A DNA stretch of 64,000 bases from NCBI GenBank assembly GCA_964500805.1, contig CAZCQH010000034.1, forward strand, positions 1 through 64,000, written 5' to 3'. Source of the stretch: Ga0077555 sp964500805 (GTDB lineage: Bacteria; Pseudomonadota; Alphaproteobacteria; Rhizobiales; Hyphomicrobiaceae). Each line of letters begins with the position of its first letter. The first letter of the stretch is position 1. Made by a program: the position numbers and the translations under genes. Shown here piece after piece: positions 16,423 to 25,780 of this stretch. The notes under the pieces were generated by a model that did not search any database, was not told the origin of the DNA, and saw nothing but the letters and a program-made list of their open reading frames with translations.

Positions 16423-17355
16423 ATGGCAAAGAGACGCAAAGTCATGATCACGTGCGCGGTGACGGGGTCGATTCACACGCCCTCGATGTCACCGCACCTG
16501 CCGATCACGCCGGAGGAGATCGCCGATGCGGCGGTCGGCGCCGCTGAGGCCGGCGCCGCACTCGTCCATGTGCATGCGCGCAACCCCGAGAACGGCCTCC
16601 CCGATCAATCGCCGGAAGCGTTCGGCAAGTTTCTCAAGGTGATCAAGCAGCGCTCGGGATGCGTCATCAACATCACCACCGGCGGCGCACCGACGATGTC
16701 GATCGAGGAGCGGCTGCTGCCGTGTGCGGTGTTCAAGCCGGAGGTCGCCTCGCTCAACATGGGCTCGATGAACTTCGGGCTCTATCCGATGCTCGAGCGG
16801 CAGAAGACGTTCAAGTACGACTGGGAGAAGCCGTATCTCGAAGGCAGCCGGGACCGCATCTTCAAGAATACGTTCACCGACATCGAGAACATTCTGACCC
16901 GGTGCGCTGAGAACAACACGCGGTTCGAGATCGAGTGCTACGACATCGGGCATCTCTATACGCTGCGCCATTTCGCGGATCGCGGCGTCGTGAAACCGCC
17001 GTTCTTCATCCAGTCGGTGTTCGGGATCCTCGGCGGCATTGGCCCGCATCCTGAGGATGTCGCGCACATGAAACGCACGGCCGACCGTCTCTTCGGCGAC
17101 CAATACCAGTGGAGCGTGCTCGGTGCCGGTCGAAACCAGCTGCCGATCGCGGCACAGGCGATTGCGCTTGGCGGCAACGTGCGCGTCGGGATGGAGGACT
17201 CGCTCTGGTCAGGACCTGGTCGCCTCGCGCAGTCAAACGCGGAGCAGGTCAAGCTGGCGCGGCAGATGATCGAGGCCTTGGGGCTCGAGATCGCCACGCC
17301 GGAGGACGCGCGCGAGATCTTGGAGCTCAAGGGCGGCGACAAAGTCAACTTTTAG
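16423..17355 (+). CDS. Beta-keto acid cleavage enzyme (BKACE, formerly DUF849)
   Basis: Zn-dependent enzyme of the 3-keto-5-aminohexanoate cleavage (Kce) family, 310 residues. It condenses a beta-keto acid with acetyl-CoA to give acetoacetate and a new CoA ester. Visible motifs are ITCAVTGSIHTPSMSPHLPITPEEI, the metal-binding HVHAR (two His), NITTGG, the Gly-rich SVFGILGGIGP, and VRVGMEDSLW. The specific beta-keto acid depends on active-site pocket residues that cannot be judged by eye. It follows RidA and lies near a class III aminotransferase and an EthD/CMD pair, suggesting a role in degradation of an amino- or keto-acid. Confidence 0.9.
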   Translation: MAKRRKVMITCAVTGSIHTPSMSPHLPITPEEIADAAVGAAEAGAALVHVHARNPENGLPDQSPEAFGKFLKVIKQRSGCVINITTGGAPTMSIEERLLPCAVFKPEVASLNMGSMNFGLYPMLERQKTFKYDWEKPYLEGSRDRIFKNTFTDIENILTRCAENNTRFEIECYDIGHLYTLRHFADRGVVKPPFFIQSVFGILGGIGPHPEDVAHMKRTADRLFGDQYQWSVLGAGRNQLPIAAQAIALGGNVRVGMEDSLWSGPGRLAQSNAEQVKLARQMIEALGLEIATPEDAREILELKGGDKVNF

Positions 17356-17374
17356 GGCGGCGTCGGAACAGGTC

Positions 17375-17773
17375 ATGAGTCACGATTTCAGGTTTGTGAC
17401 CAGTCGCTTCGATCCGACCAAAGAGCCGGCCAATGAAGTGAACCCGATTGCGGGGCATGGCGCTCTCGCTTGGCTGTGCGGAAAACTTCGCACTCAAGGA
17501 ATGTCCGTGAGCGAGCCGGCCGCTGAGGACTGGGGCTGGTTCGTGGATGCCTCCACGGATGACGCAACCTATCTGATTGGCGCCAGCGGTGAGGCCGAAG
17601 GCGGGAGTCCAGACGTCGAATGGATCATACAGCTTCATATTCGGCGATCGATGAAAGATCGGCTGCTGGGTCGCAACAAGCTCGCCACCGACGATCCTCT
17701 ATCGCTCGCTATCGAGAAAATCCTTCGACAGCAGCCAGACTTTCATCAGCTTGCTGTCGACCGTGAAGCGTGA
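17375..17773 (+). CDS. Hypothetical protein
   Basis: A 132-residue soluble, acidic protein, unrecognised by me. It has a Trp-rich middle (EDWGWFVDAS), a strand EWIIQLHIRRS, and ends in a helix with LSLAIEKILRQQPDF. The compact alpha/beta look suggests a small single-domain protein. It starts only 19 bp after BKACE, so it may be co-transcribed. It is convergent with the redoxin gene, 141 bp away. Confidence 0.6.
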   Translation: MSHDFRFVTSRFDPTKEPANEVNPIAGHGALAWLCGKLRTQGMSVSEPAAEDWGWFVDASTDDATYLIGASGEAEGGSPDVEWIIQLHIRRSMKDRLLGRNKLATDDPLSLAIEKILRQQPDFHQLAVDREA

Positions 17774-17914
17774 TTCCTTGATCTGTCGCCGGGTTGAAAA
17801 ATTCTGGTGCCAGACCCGATCTCTGCAGGCGAGCCGGGAATGCTTGCCTTTCGATGTCGGGACGTCAGCTCGAAGTCATGGCCAAAGGCGACGCAATAGA
17901 CGTCGCTCGTGCGT

Positions 17915-18604
17915 TCAGCGCTTGCCGCGACCCGCCGCATCACCATGCGTTCCGGCATGCTCGTGATCGTGATGGTGTCCGTGATCATGCGAATGATCGT
18001 GCCCGCAGCCGCAGGCATCTCCGTGCTCGTGATCGTGGTGGTGGTGATGATCGTGCCCCTGGTGATCGTGCGCCGGCGCGGTGAGCGCCGCCGCAATCTT
18101 CCGTTCGATGCCGGCCGCCTGCTCGCGCGGCGAGCCCTTGTCCTCGATGGCCATAGCCATGATCTCGGCGGCCAGCATCATGTCATCGGGCCGCCCGAAA
18201 TAGTGGCGCCGTAGCCGTCCCGCCTTGTCGAACAGCAGCAGCGTCGGCGTGCCTTGCATCTGGTAGGCCGCCATCGTCTTCGGGATCCCATTGCCGTCGG
18301 GCGCGTCGATACCGACAGGAAATGGCCAGCGATACTCGTGCATGAAGACCTCGAGCGCAGCCGGTGTCATCACGTCGTGGTGCTCGAAGACCGTGTGGAG
18401 ACCGATCACGGCAACCTGATCGGAGCGGAACCGCTCCCGCAGACGCTTCGCCTGCGGCAGCCCGTGCTCGACGCATCCCGGACAAAGCATCTGGAACGCC
18501 ACCAGCACGACCACCTTGTCCTTGAGGCCCGCCAGCGTCACAGGCTCCTTGCTGTTGAGCCATCGCGTGGTCATCAGCTCGGGCGGCGTTTCGGGATTGA
18601 ACAT
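17915..18604 (-). CDS. Thioredoxin-fold redoxin with a histidine-rich tail
   Basis: A 229-residue AhpC/TSA/TlpA-like protein. The redox motif is Cys41-Pro-Gly-Cys44 in FQMLCPGCVEHGLP, and the cis-Pro loop is in QMQGTPTLLLFD. No signal peptide is present, so it is cytosolic. From residue 179 to 220 the chain is dominated by His-Asp, His-Glu and Gly-His repeats: 20 of 42 residues are histidine, with a central CGC. Such a tail suggests binding, storage or buffering of Ni, Zn, Co or Cu, or metal sensing tied to the redox domain. It is monocistronic and divergent from the Bug receptor. Members without the tail are common; the tail is the unusual part. Confidence 0.8.
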   Translation of the reverse strand: MFNPETPPELMTTRWLNSKEPVTLAGLKDKVVVLVAFQMLCPGCVEHGLPQAKRLRERFRSDQVAVIGLHTVFEHHDVMTPAALEVFMHEYRWPFPVGIDAPDGNGIPKTMAAYQMQGTPTLLLFDKAGRLRRHYFGRPDDMMLAAEIMAMAIEDKGSPREQAAGIERKIAAALTAPAHDHQGHDHHHHHDHEHGDACGCGHDHSHDHGHHHDHEHAGTHGDAAGRGKR

Positions 18605-18758
18605 TTCTGGCTCCTTGGCGCTCGGCGCCGCTGGATCGACGGGTAAGTGCAGTTGGCAGAACTCGTCTGCCGATTGACGCTGGATTGCGCGCCGTGCCCG
18701 TGCATTGATAGGGCGAAAGCTGGCGGAAGTCGAACCAGCGGGGCGGAGGAGATATTCA

Positions 18759-19787
18759 ATGATGCTTGCGAATGTAATGCGGGGGGCTGCGGCAGCTGCT
18801 GCGGCGCTGGTTGCAATGACAGCAACGGCGATGGCGCAGGCCTATCCGGAGCGCACCATAACCCTGATCGTGCCGTTTGCGGCGGGCGGTGCGTCGGACG
18901 TCTCCTCGCGCATCATGGGCGAGTCGATGTCGAAGGTGCTCGGCCAGACCATCGTGATCGAGAACGTGGCGGGCGCCGGCGGCGCGACGGGCTCGATGCG
19001 TGGCAAGAATGCGAAACCGGACGGCTACACGATCGGCTTCGGCCACATGGGTACGCATGCCGCCGCGAAGGTCACCAATCCGAAGCTTCCCTATGACCCG
19101 CGAACGGACTTCGACTACCTCGGCATCCATCTGGTGACCCCGAACATCATGGTGGCCCGCAAGGACTTTCCTGCCGAGAACCTCAAGGAGTTCGTTTCCC
19201 AGGCCAAAGCCAAGGGCGGCGAGCTCAGGATGGCGCACAATGGCGCCGGTTCCCTCTCGCATCTGACATGCCTCAGGTTCTTCCAGATCATCAACGTGCA
19301 GCCGACGTACGTGACCTATCGCGGCTACGGTCAGACGATCAACGACATCATGGCGTCCAAGGTCGATGGCACCTGCGAGCTGATCGCGTCGGCGCAAGGG
19401 CACGTATCGAGTGGCGCCGTGAAAGGCTTCGGCGTCGCGGACACGAAGCGTTGGGCCGCGCTGCCGAACATCGCGACCGCTGCTGAGGAGGGCGTGCCGG
19501 AGTTCAAGATCGAGAGCTGGCTCGGCCTTTACGCGCCGCTGGGCCTGCCGGCTCCGGTCAAGGCCAAGCTGGTCGAAGCTTACGACAAGGCGCTCGAGGA
19601 TCCGGAAGTGCAGCAGAAGTTTCTCAACATCGGCGGAACCGTACCGCGGAAGGAGATTCGCGGCGGCGCCAAGATGCTTGAGATCATCAAGGCCGACATC
19701 GATCTGTGGGCCGACGTCGTGAGCAAAGCCGGCGGTGTCGAAACGCCGCCCGAGGAGCCGGCGAAGAAGGACGAGCCGAAAAAATAG
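18759..19787 (+). CDS. Bug-family tripartite tricarboxylate transporter receptor (TctC-like)
   Basis: Periplasmic solute receptor of the Bug/TctC family, 342 residues. An N-terminal signal (MRGAAAAAAALVAMTATAMAQA) is followed by the family opening YPERTITLIVPFAAGGASDVSSR. GQTIVIENVAGAGG comes next, with the typical ligand-binding loop region, and the C-terminus is unusually Lys/Glu/Pro-rich. The start ATG at 18759 follows GGCGGAGGAGA. No TctA/TctB membrane genes are adjacent. Bug receptors are often orphans that share one transporter, and ligands range over carboxylates and aromatics. Confidence 0.9.
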   Translation: MMLANVMRGAAAAAAALVAMTATAMAQAYPERTITLIVPFAAGGASDVSSRIMGESMSKVLGQTIVIENVAGAGGATGSMRGKNAKPDGYTIGFGHMGTHAAAKVTNPKLPYDPRTDFDYLGIHLVTPNIMVARKDFPAENLKEFVSQAKAKGGELRMAHNGAGSLSHLTCLRFFQIINVQPTYVTYRGYGQTINDIMASKVDGTCELIASAQGHVSSGAVKGFGVADTKRWAALPNIATAAEEGVPEFKIESWLGLYAPLGLPAPVKAKLVEAYDKALEDPEVQQKFLNIGGTVPRKEIRGGAKMLEIIKADIDLWADVVSKAGGVETPPEEPAKKDEPKK

Positions 19788-19822
19788 CTCCAGTTCCGAC
19801 CATGCATCCAACCGCATGACGG

Positions 19823-19849
19823 CGGAGCCGATGGACGGTGCCGGCTCCG
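19823..19849 (+). terminator. Possible terminator after the Bug gene
   Basis: CGGAGCCG and CGGCTCCG form an 8-bp stem with an 11-base loop, 36 bp after the stop codon. The T-rich stretch (ACTTTATTTT) begins 10 bases later, so this is a weak candidate. Confidence 0.35.
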
Positions 19850-20058
19850 ACCGTCGCGCAACTTTATTTTCCGCAGTTTCCCGGACATTCGCGCAGCGCC
19901 AGCACGAATGATGCCGGATCTTTCGCGCCGCGCCGGTCTGCACGCACAGCGACAACAAAACACCCGGGGAAAATCGGTCAGAGCTTGCGCGCGAGCGCAT
20001 CACACCGTCAGATCAGCTCACGCGGTGCTTGGCTGGTTTTTGATGGAAACGCGGAACG

Positions 20059-21186
<1,128 letters not shown>

Positions 21187-21279
21187 GAGCTGAAGGGTCC
21201 TCGGCGGATATGATGCTTCGGGCCACTATTGCTCACCTGGCTGCAAATTTGAACCCTCCACAGCCGATCACAGTTTTCG

Positions 21280-21753
21280 TTATTTGCTTCGCCGCAGCAT
21301 CGCACAAAGGGTGTCGAACTCTTGCTGCGACCACCGCATGCCCGTGCTCCAGCCGCGCGCGCATTCCTCTGCGGTGGGATTGACGACCAATCCCGACGGA
21401 GTCAACACAACCCTGCAAAGCTGGTCGAAGCGCTGCTTCGACCACTTCGGCTGATCGGCCTCGGTCCAACCCCGCTTACACTCCTCGGCGGTGGGATTGG
21501 CGACCAATTCCGATGGAGCGAACACAACCCTGCAAAGCTGGTCGAAGCGCTGCTTCGACCACTTCGGCTGATCCGCCTCGGTCCAGCCCTGCTTACACTC
21601 CTCGACGGTGGGATTGACGACGATGCCGCCCTTTCTCTCAGACTCTTGTGCCCAGGAAGAAAGGGTCACTCGCGGCGCGGCCAGGACGAGGCAACACAGG
21701 AGCAGGAAACACAGCCGCACGACTGAGCGTCGGCAAGGCATCTTTCGCCTCAT
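21280..21753 (-). CDS. Secreted three-repeat Cys-containing protein
   Basis: A 157-residue exported protein of unknown function. The N-terminus has several Arg, then a Leu/Cys-rich hydrophobic core (about 11-28) as in a signal peptide. The rest is three tandem 39-residue repeats starting at about residues 45, 84 and 123. Each contains NPT-EEC, GW, a Trp, and FD-LC, so two Cys per repeat that could pair. Repeats 1 and 2 are nearly identical and repeat 3 is more diverged. The ATG overlaps the stop codon of the upstream metallothionein-like gene as ATGA, supporting this start and translational coupling; a Met four codons later is also possible. Confidence 0.7.
   Translation of the reverse strand: MRRKMPCRRSVVRLCFLLLCCLVLAAPRVTLSSWAQESERKGGIVVNPTVEECKQGWTEADQPKWSKQRFDQLCRVVFAPSELVANPTAEECKRGWTEADQPKWSKQRFDQLCRVVLTPSGLVVNPTAEECARGWSTGMRWSQQEFDTLCAMLRRSK
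21298..21621 (-). repeat. 117-bp tandem repeat inside a coding region
   Basis: Three in-frame units (about 21505-21621, 21388-21504 and 21298-21387). The first two share long identical DNA blocks, including the self-complementary TGGTCGAAGCGCTGCTTCGACCA. This points to recent internal duplication of a secreted Cys-containing module. Confidence 0.8.
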
Positions 21754-21986
21754 GGCGCTCGATCTTCGACGCCGACCACACCCGATTGCTTCGCGCAATG
21801 AGCGCAGCAAAAAATGTTTCCCGAAGCCTCGACGCCGTGCCCGATGACCCGGCAGGAACAATGGGGACACTTCGGCGCAAGACGGGTGATGGCGCACTCG
21901 AAACTGTCGAACGTCAGCGTTTGCCCCTGATAGTCGAACTTCAGCGGCTTGTCGTAATCGTTGTGGCAGACGTCACACCTGGCCAT
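21750..21986 (-). CDS. Small Cys-rich metal-binding (metallothionein-like) protein
   Basis: A 78-residue protein with nine cysteines and a few histidines. They occur as CDVCHNDY near the start, FECA, CPHCSC, VIGHGVE and a final FCCAHCAKQSG. The arrangement (CxxC, CxxCxC, CCxxC) resembles prokaryotic metallothionein-like or zinc-ribbon proteins found in actinobacteria and alphaproteobacteria. Zn binding is expected from the motif pattern, but role and metal are not shown. Its stop overlaps the start of the secreted repeat protein (ATGA), so the two are made from one transcript. Confidence 0.75.
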   Translation of the reverse strand: MARCDVCHNDYDKPLKFDYQGQTLTFDSFECAITRLAPKCPHCSCRVIGHGVEASGNIFCCAHCAKQSGVVGVEDRAP

Positions 21987-22084
21987 GGCACAGCCTCCGG
22001 GTTTTCGTAGCCAAACGCGGCTGAGACTGATTGGTTCAATGATGGCTCCGATTGAATGAGCGGAAACCTCACATGTCTCGCAAT

Positions 22085-22864
22085 CTATGCTTGAGGTCTT
22101 GTTGCCAGCACCGGAGCAAGGGACGAGACCAGCTTGTGCATGCCGTGAATGATGGCCGCTTTGACCTCGGCGTCGATGCCCCCGAGGTCCGCGTCATCCT
22201 GCCAGCGCGGTGAGAGTGTCACGCGCCTGCCGATCAGATCGCGCGGTGCGTAGGCCAGGCGGCGGGCAACATGCTGATTGCGGAAGCCGCGATAGTGACC
22301 GCAGCCGCTCCGATCCATCTCCAACGGCTCAAAGGCGAAACCACCCACGGTCTCGTGCAGCTCGAGCATCAGGGCATCGATGAGATTGATGCCGGTTTCC
22401 TCCGGAAAGGACACCGCAATCACATCCAGGATGCGATGATCCATCAGCTCGAGCTTGTGGCTGTACTCATTGCGCACGCGGGCGATGGCGTAGAGAAATT
22501 GGCCCCAATCGCTGGGAAAGCCGCGCTCGCAAGCGAGATGCAGGCGCTCCATGTAGGGCGACTTGTGATGGACCAGCTGTTCCCGGTGACCGCTGGCGTC
22601 GAGAGCAAAGACGCGCGCCCTCAGGCCACGCCCCGCCAGGTAGTCCTGGACGTCCGCAGGACCGAGGTTGACCAGCACGAGATTGATCAGCGCTTCGCCC
22701 ATGCGATTGAGGCGATGCATGAGCGCATCGTCATCGCGGTCAGCCAGCGCATCGAAGTAGTCAGGCGCGCCGATCTGCTCCGCAAGGCGTTCCCCGCGCG
22801 CGAGGATAACCTCGAGCTCTTCGAGCCAATTCCGAAAGTCGCTTTTGAGGGTCTCGTCGGTCAC
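22085..22864 (-). CDS. HEPN-like protein of unknown function
   Basis: A 259-residue soluble protein, start GTG at 22862-22864 with GGAG just upstream. The middle part is helical and holds IARVRNEYSHK (Arg131 to His136). This gives an Rx4H motif in a long helix, as in HEPN domains, many of which are RNases in toxin or defence systems, while others (MtlR-like, DUF4145-like) are not. The C-terminal half (FEPLEMDRSGCGHYRGFRNQ) is not recognised. The frame is open to 23140, but that extension runs through the parS-like site and lacks homology features. No antitoxin-like gene sits next to it. Confidence 0.55.
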   Translation of the reverse strand: MTDETLKSDFRNWLEELEVILARGERLAEQIGAPDYFDALADRDDDALMHRLNRMGEALINLVLVNLGPADVQDYLAGRGLRARVFALDASGHREQLVHHKSPYMERLHLACERGFPSDWGQFLYAIARVRNEYSHKLELMDHRILDVIAVSFPEETGINLIDALMLELHETVGGFAFEPLEMDRSGCGHYRGFRNQHVARRLAYAPRDLIGRRVTLSPRWQDDADLGGIDAEVKAAIIHGMHKLVSSLAPVLATRPQA

Positions 22865-23298
22865 GGGTGCTCCGGCGCGTGTGGACTGGATGAACTTCGG
22901 CGTTGTGTGAGGCGCGCCGTGACCACCCGCGCGCCGATGTTTCACGTGACACAAAGATACAATTGGATCTAATTTCTTCGCACATTTCGGCCCGGAACAG
23001 CCGCCAACAGCCGCCAATTTCGGTCGCAAGCCGCATCCGTGACCGTCCCCCCGCCCAGGGAATAGCGATCTTCTCGGGTGAATTTCGACGCTGGCGCGTT
23101 TTCCAAACGAGCAGGTAGGGGAGTAGCCACCAAAAAGCACCCCTCGCCAGCCTCACGTACGCGCTGCGTAGACCCCAAATTCGGGCGTTTTTTCACTAGG
23201 ACGAAATTCCTATACTCTGAGCGTTCGTGTGCAGATGCAACGCGATGCGTGCAGTGGAGCCTTGTGGCCGTCGTTTGATACCCTCGTTGCGGCCGCCG
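22865..23298. other. Intergenic region upstream of the HEPN-like gene
   Basis: About 430 bp between the 3' end of rimO and the HEPN-like gene, both on the minus strand. It holds the parS-like palindrome (22938-22953). Two copies of the short tandem AACAGCCGCC follow near 22998-23017. No RNA gene was recognised. Confidence 0.55.
22938..22953. promoter_or_regulatory. parS-like ParB-binding palindrome
   Basis: The 16 bases TGTTTCACGTGACACA match the conserved bacterial parS consensus (TGTTTCACGTGAAACA) at 15 of 16 positions, with the central TCACGTGA palindrome intact. It is intergenic, 74 bp before the HEPN-like start. ParB/Spo0J or a Noc-like protein would be expected to bind. One base mismatch and lack of a second copy in the window keep this a candidate. 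Confidence 0.55.
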
Positions 23299-24732
23299 CT
23301 AAACGGGTTCGGCCCAGAGGTCGTATTCGTCGGCTTCGAAGACGCGGGCTTTAATGATGTCGCCAGGTTTCAGCTTCGTCGCCCCGTTCAGGAACACGGA
23401 ACCGTCGATCTCGGGGGCATCCCAGGCGGAGCGGCCGATCGCGCCCTCGGCATCGACCTCGTCGATGATGACATCGATGATGCGGCCGACACGCGCCGTC
23501 ATGATCGCCTCGGAGACGTGCTTCTGAGCAGCCATGAAGCGGTGCCAGCGCTCTTCTTTCACTTCCTCGGGCACGGCGCCGGGAAGCTCGTTGGCCGCTG
23601 CGCCCTCGACCGGCTCATACTTGAAGCAGCCGACGCGAGCGAGCTTCGCCTCGCGCACGAAATCCAAGAGGATCTCGAAATCGCGCTCAGTCTCTCCCGG
23701 AAAGCCGACGATGAAGGTCGATCGCAGCGCCAAATCAGGGATGTCGCGGCGCCAGCGGTTGATGCGCTCGAGCGTCTTTTCCTGATGTGCCGGGCGACGC
23801 ATGGCTTTCAGCACCGCGGGCGAAGCGTGCTGGAACGGAATGTCGAGGTAGGGGAGGATTTTTCCTGCCGCCATCAGCGGCAGGATCTCGTCGACATGCG
23901 GGTAGGGGTAGACGTAGTGCAGTCGCACCCAGGCACCGAGATCGCCGAGGGCTTTCGACAGATCGAAGAACTTCGCTTTCAGCGGCGCGCCTTTCCACGG
24001 GCTCCCCGCGTACTTGATGTCCAAGCCGTAGGCGCTGGTGTCCTGGGAGATCACCAGCAGCTCCTTCACGCCGGCCTTCACCAGCCGCTCGGCTTCGGTC
24101 ATCACCTGGTTGGCCGGTCGGCTCGCGAGGCGGCCGCGCAGCGATGGGATGATGCAGAACGAGCAGCGGTTGTTGCAGCCCTCGGAGATCTTCAAATAAG
24201 CGTAGTGGCGTGGCGTGAGCCGAAGACCTTCCGGCGGCACCAGATCGACGAAGGGATCGTGCATCGGTGGCACGGCCTCGTGCACCGCAGCCATCACCTG
24301 CTCATATTGATGCGGGCCGGTGACGGCCAGCACGCCCGGGTGCGCCTCGCGGATGCGGCCTTCCTCGACGCCGAAGCAGCCGGTGACGATGACGCGGCCG
24401 TTCTCGGCCATGGCCTCGCCGATGGCATCGAGGCTTTCCTGCTTGGCGGAATTGAGGAACCCGCATGTGTTCACGACGACGACGTCGGCGCCGTTGTATT
24501 CCTTCACCAGCTCGTAGCCCTCGGAGCGGAGCTTGGTGATGATGCGCTCACTGTCGACCAGCGCTTTCGGGCAGCCGAGCGAGACGAACCCGACCTTGGG
24601 TGTCGTCGCTTTCGCCTTTACGGCACCGCGGCGTGACTTGGCGTCGGGCGATATAGTTCCGGAACGCGATTGGCGCGCGCGGGTTGATTTCGCACTGGAG
24701 GCGCTTGCGACAGGTTTGGAGGTGAGCGGCAT
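23299..24732 (-). CDS. rimO: Ribosomal protein S12 methylthiotransferase RimO
   Basis: Radical-SAM enzyme that adds a methylthio group to the conserved aspartate of ribosomal protein S12. The 477-residue protein has three domains. The N-terminal MTTase domain has cysteines in FVSLGCPKALVDSE, NTCGFLNSAK and VTGCFGVEEG. The radical-SAM core has CNNRCSFCIIPSLRG (CxxxCxxC 4Fe-4S). The C-terminal TRAM domain ends in DEYDLWAEPV. The start ATG at 24732 leaves a basic N-terminal extension of about 45 residues before the first domain; the frame is open further to 24801. Its length and motifs are standard for RimO, not MiaB. Confidence 0.96.
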   Translation of the reverse strand: MPLTSKPVASASSAKSTRARQSRSGTISPDAKSRRGAVKAKATTPKVGFVSLGCPKALVDSERIITKLRSEGYELVKEYNGADVVVVNTCGFLNSAKQESLDAIGEAMAENGRVIVTGCFGVEEGRIREAHPGVLAVTGPHQYEQVMAAVHEAVPPMHDPFVDLVPPEGLRLTPRHYAYLKISEGCNNRCSFCIIPSLRGRLASRPANQVMTEAERLVKAGVKELLVISQDTSAYGLDIKYAGSPWKGAPLKAKFFDLSKALGDLGAWVRLHYVYPYPHVDEILPLMAAGKILPYLDIPFQHASPAVLKAMRRPAHQEKTLERINRWRRDIPDLALRSTFIVGFPGETERDFEILLDFVREAKLARVGCFKYEPVEGAAANELPGAVPEEVKEERWHRFMAAQKHVSEAIMTARVGRIIDVIIDEVDAEGAIGRSAWDAPEIDGSVFLNGATKLKPGDIIKARVFEADEYDLWAEPV

Positions 24733-24889
24733 GGCCGCGCTTCTAACGATGCGAGGCGAAAAGAGCAATCGCGATGCTGCCAGGGGCCGGCCTCTGGGCA
24801 CCGGCGCCTTGATCTTCGTCTAGGCATGTCGCGTGCTGATCTGCGCAGGATGGCTCTCATCAATTTGGCCGGTGGCAAGAGCACGTCAG

Positions 24890-25780
24890 ATGAAGCGTAT
24901 CAAACAGTTCGAAAACCGGACGGAGGCGGGCAAGGCGCTGGCGGCGCGGCTCGTCAAGTGGAAACTGGAAAAGCCGGTGGTGCTGGCATTGCCGCGGGGC
25001 GGTGTACCGGTGGCGGTGGAGATTGCACGGGCGCTGGAGGCGCCGCTGGATCTGGTTCTGGTGCGCAAGATCGGCGTGCCCTACCAGCGCGAGCTGGCCG
25101 CCGCTGCCGTGGTCGACGGCGGCGACCCTGAGATCGTCACCAACGACGAGGTGATGGCCGACGCCGGCCTCTCGCGCACGAGCATTGAGGCCATGGCGAA
25201 GAGCGAGCTTCAGGAGATCGAGCGGCGACGGCACCTCTATCTCGCGGGGCGGCCGCGGATCCCACTCGACGGGCGGGTGCTGATCCTGGTCGACGACGGC
25301 ATTGCGACCGGAGCGAGTATCCGTGCGGCGATCACGGCGCTGTTGAGACGGCGGCCGGAGCGGCTGATCGTTGCGGTCCCGGTAGCAGCGCGTGAGACAG
25401 TCGCACGGCTGAAGCGGCTCGTTGACGACGTCGTGTGTCTCGAAATGCCCGAGCCCCTGGAAGCGGTCGGTCTCCACTACCGCGACTTTCACCAGGTATC
25501 CGATAAGGAGGTCGTCGCACTTTTTGAAGAGGGTTGGTGGCGAAGGGAGCGTGGTCGGTACGAACCGGGCTCAGTCCTGACAGGACAGACCGGGCTGATC
25601 CCGGGCATTCCCCTTCGGTTCCGCGGCGAAGCGCCACCGCGCACGTGGCGCGGCGGGCCTGCGGTGCCGCGCTGCCTCACCCCGCGATCTTGGAGAAGTC
25701 GGCGACGTTCTGCGTGGCGCCGCGGATCTCGGACAGAAGCTTCAGGCGGTTCTCGCGCAGCTTCGGATCGGGCGCGTTGA
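24890..25780 (+). CDS. Phosphoribosyltransferase family protein
   Basis: Stand-alone type I phosphoribosyltransferase-like protein, often found in stress loci. Features are LALPRGGVPVAVEIARALEAPLDLVLVRKIG and the PRPP-binding motif VLILVDDGIATGASIRAA. The recognisable domain ends near residue 225 (VVALFEEGWW). The frame then runs on through a Pro/Arg-rich tail of about 70 residues that reaches 104 bp into the 3' end of glyS on the other strand. The start ATG at 24890 replaces an upstream frame. The extra tail may be real or may mark a lost stop codon. The substrate base is unknown. Confidence 0.78.
   Translation: MKRIKQFENRTEAGKALAARLVKWKLEKPVVLALPRGGVPVAVEIARALEAPLDLVLVRKIGVPYQRELAAAAVVDGGDPEIVTNDEVMADAGLSRTSIEAMAKSELQEIERRRHLYLAGRPRIPLDGRVLILVDDGIATGASIRAAITALLRRRPERLIVAVPVAARETVARLKRLVDDVVCLEMPEPLEAVGLHYRDFHQVSDKEVVALFEEGWWRRERGRYEPGSVLTGQTGLIPGIPLRFRGEAPPRTWRGGPAVPRCLTPRSWRSRRRSAWRRGSRTEASGGSRAASDRAR

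Noticed and set aside
21298..21621. Repeats suggestive of a CRISPR array
   Set aside because: Units are 117 bp, in frame, directly abutting without spacers, and encode protein repeats.
23191..23215. TTCACT and TATACT as a plus-strand promoter
   Set aside because: The spacer is only 13 bases and no plus-strand gene follows.
23227..24636. A 469-codon plus-strand open frame opposite rimO
   Set aside because: It lies fully over rimO, which has all radical-SAM motifs, and shows no domain of its own.
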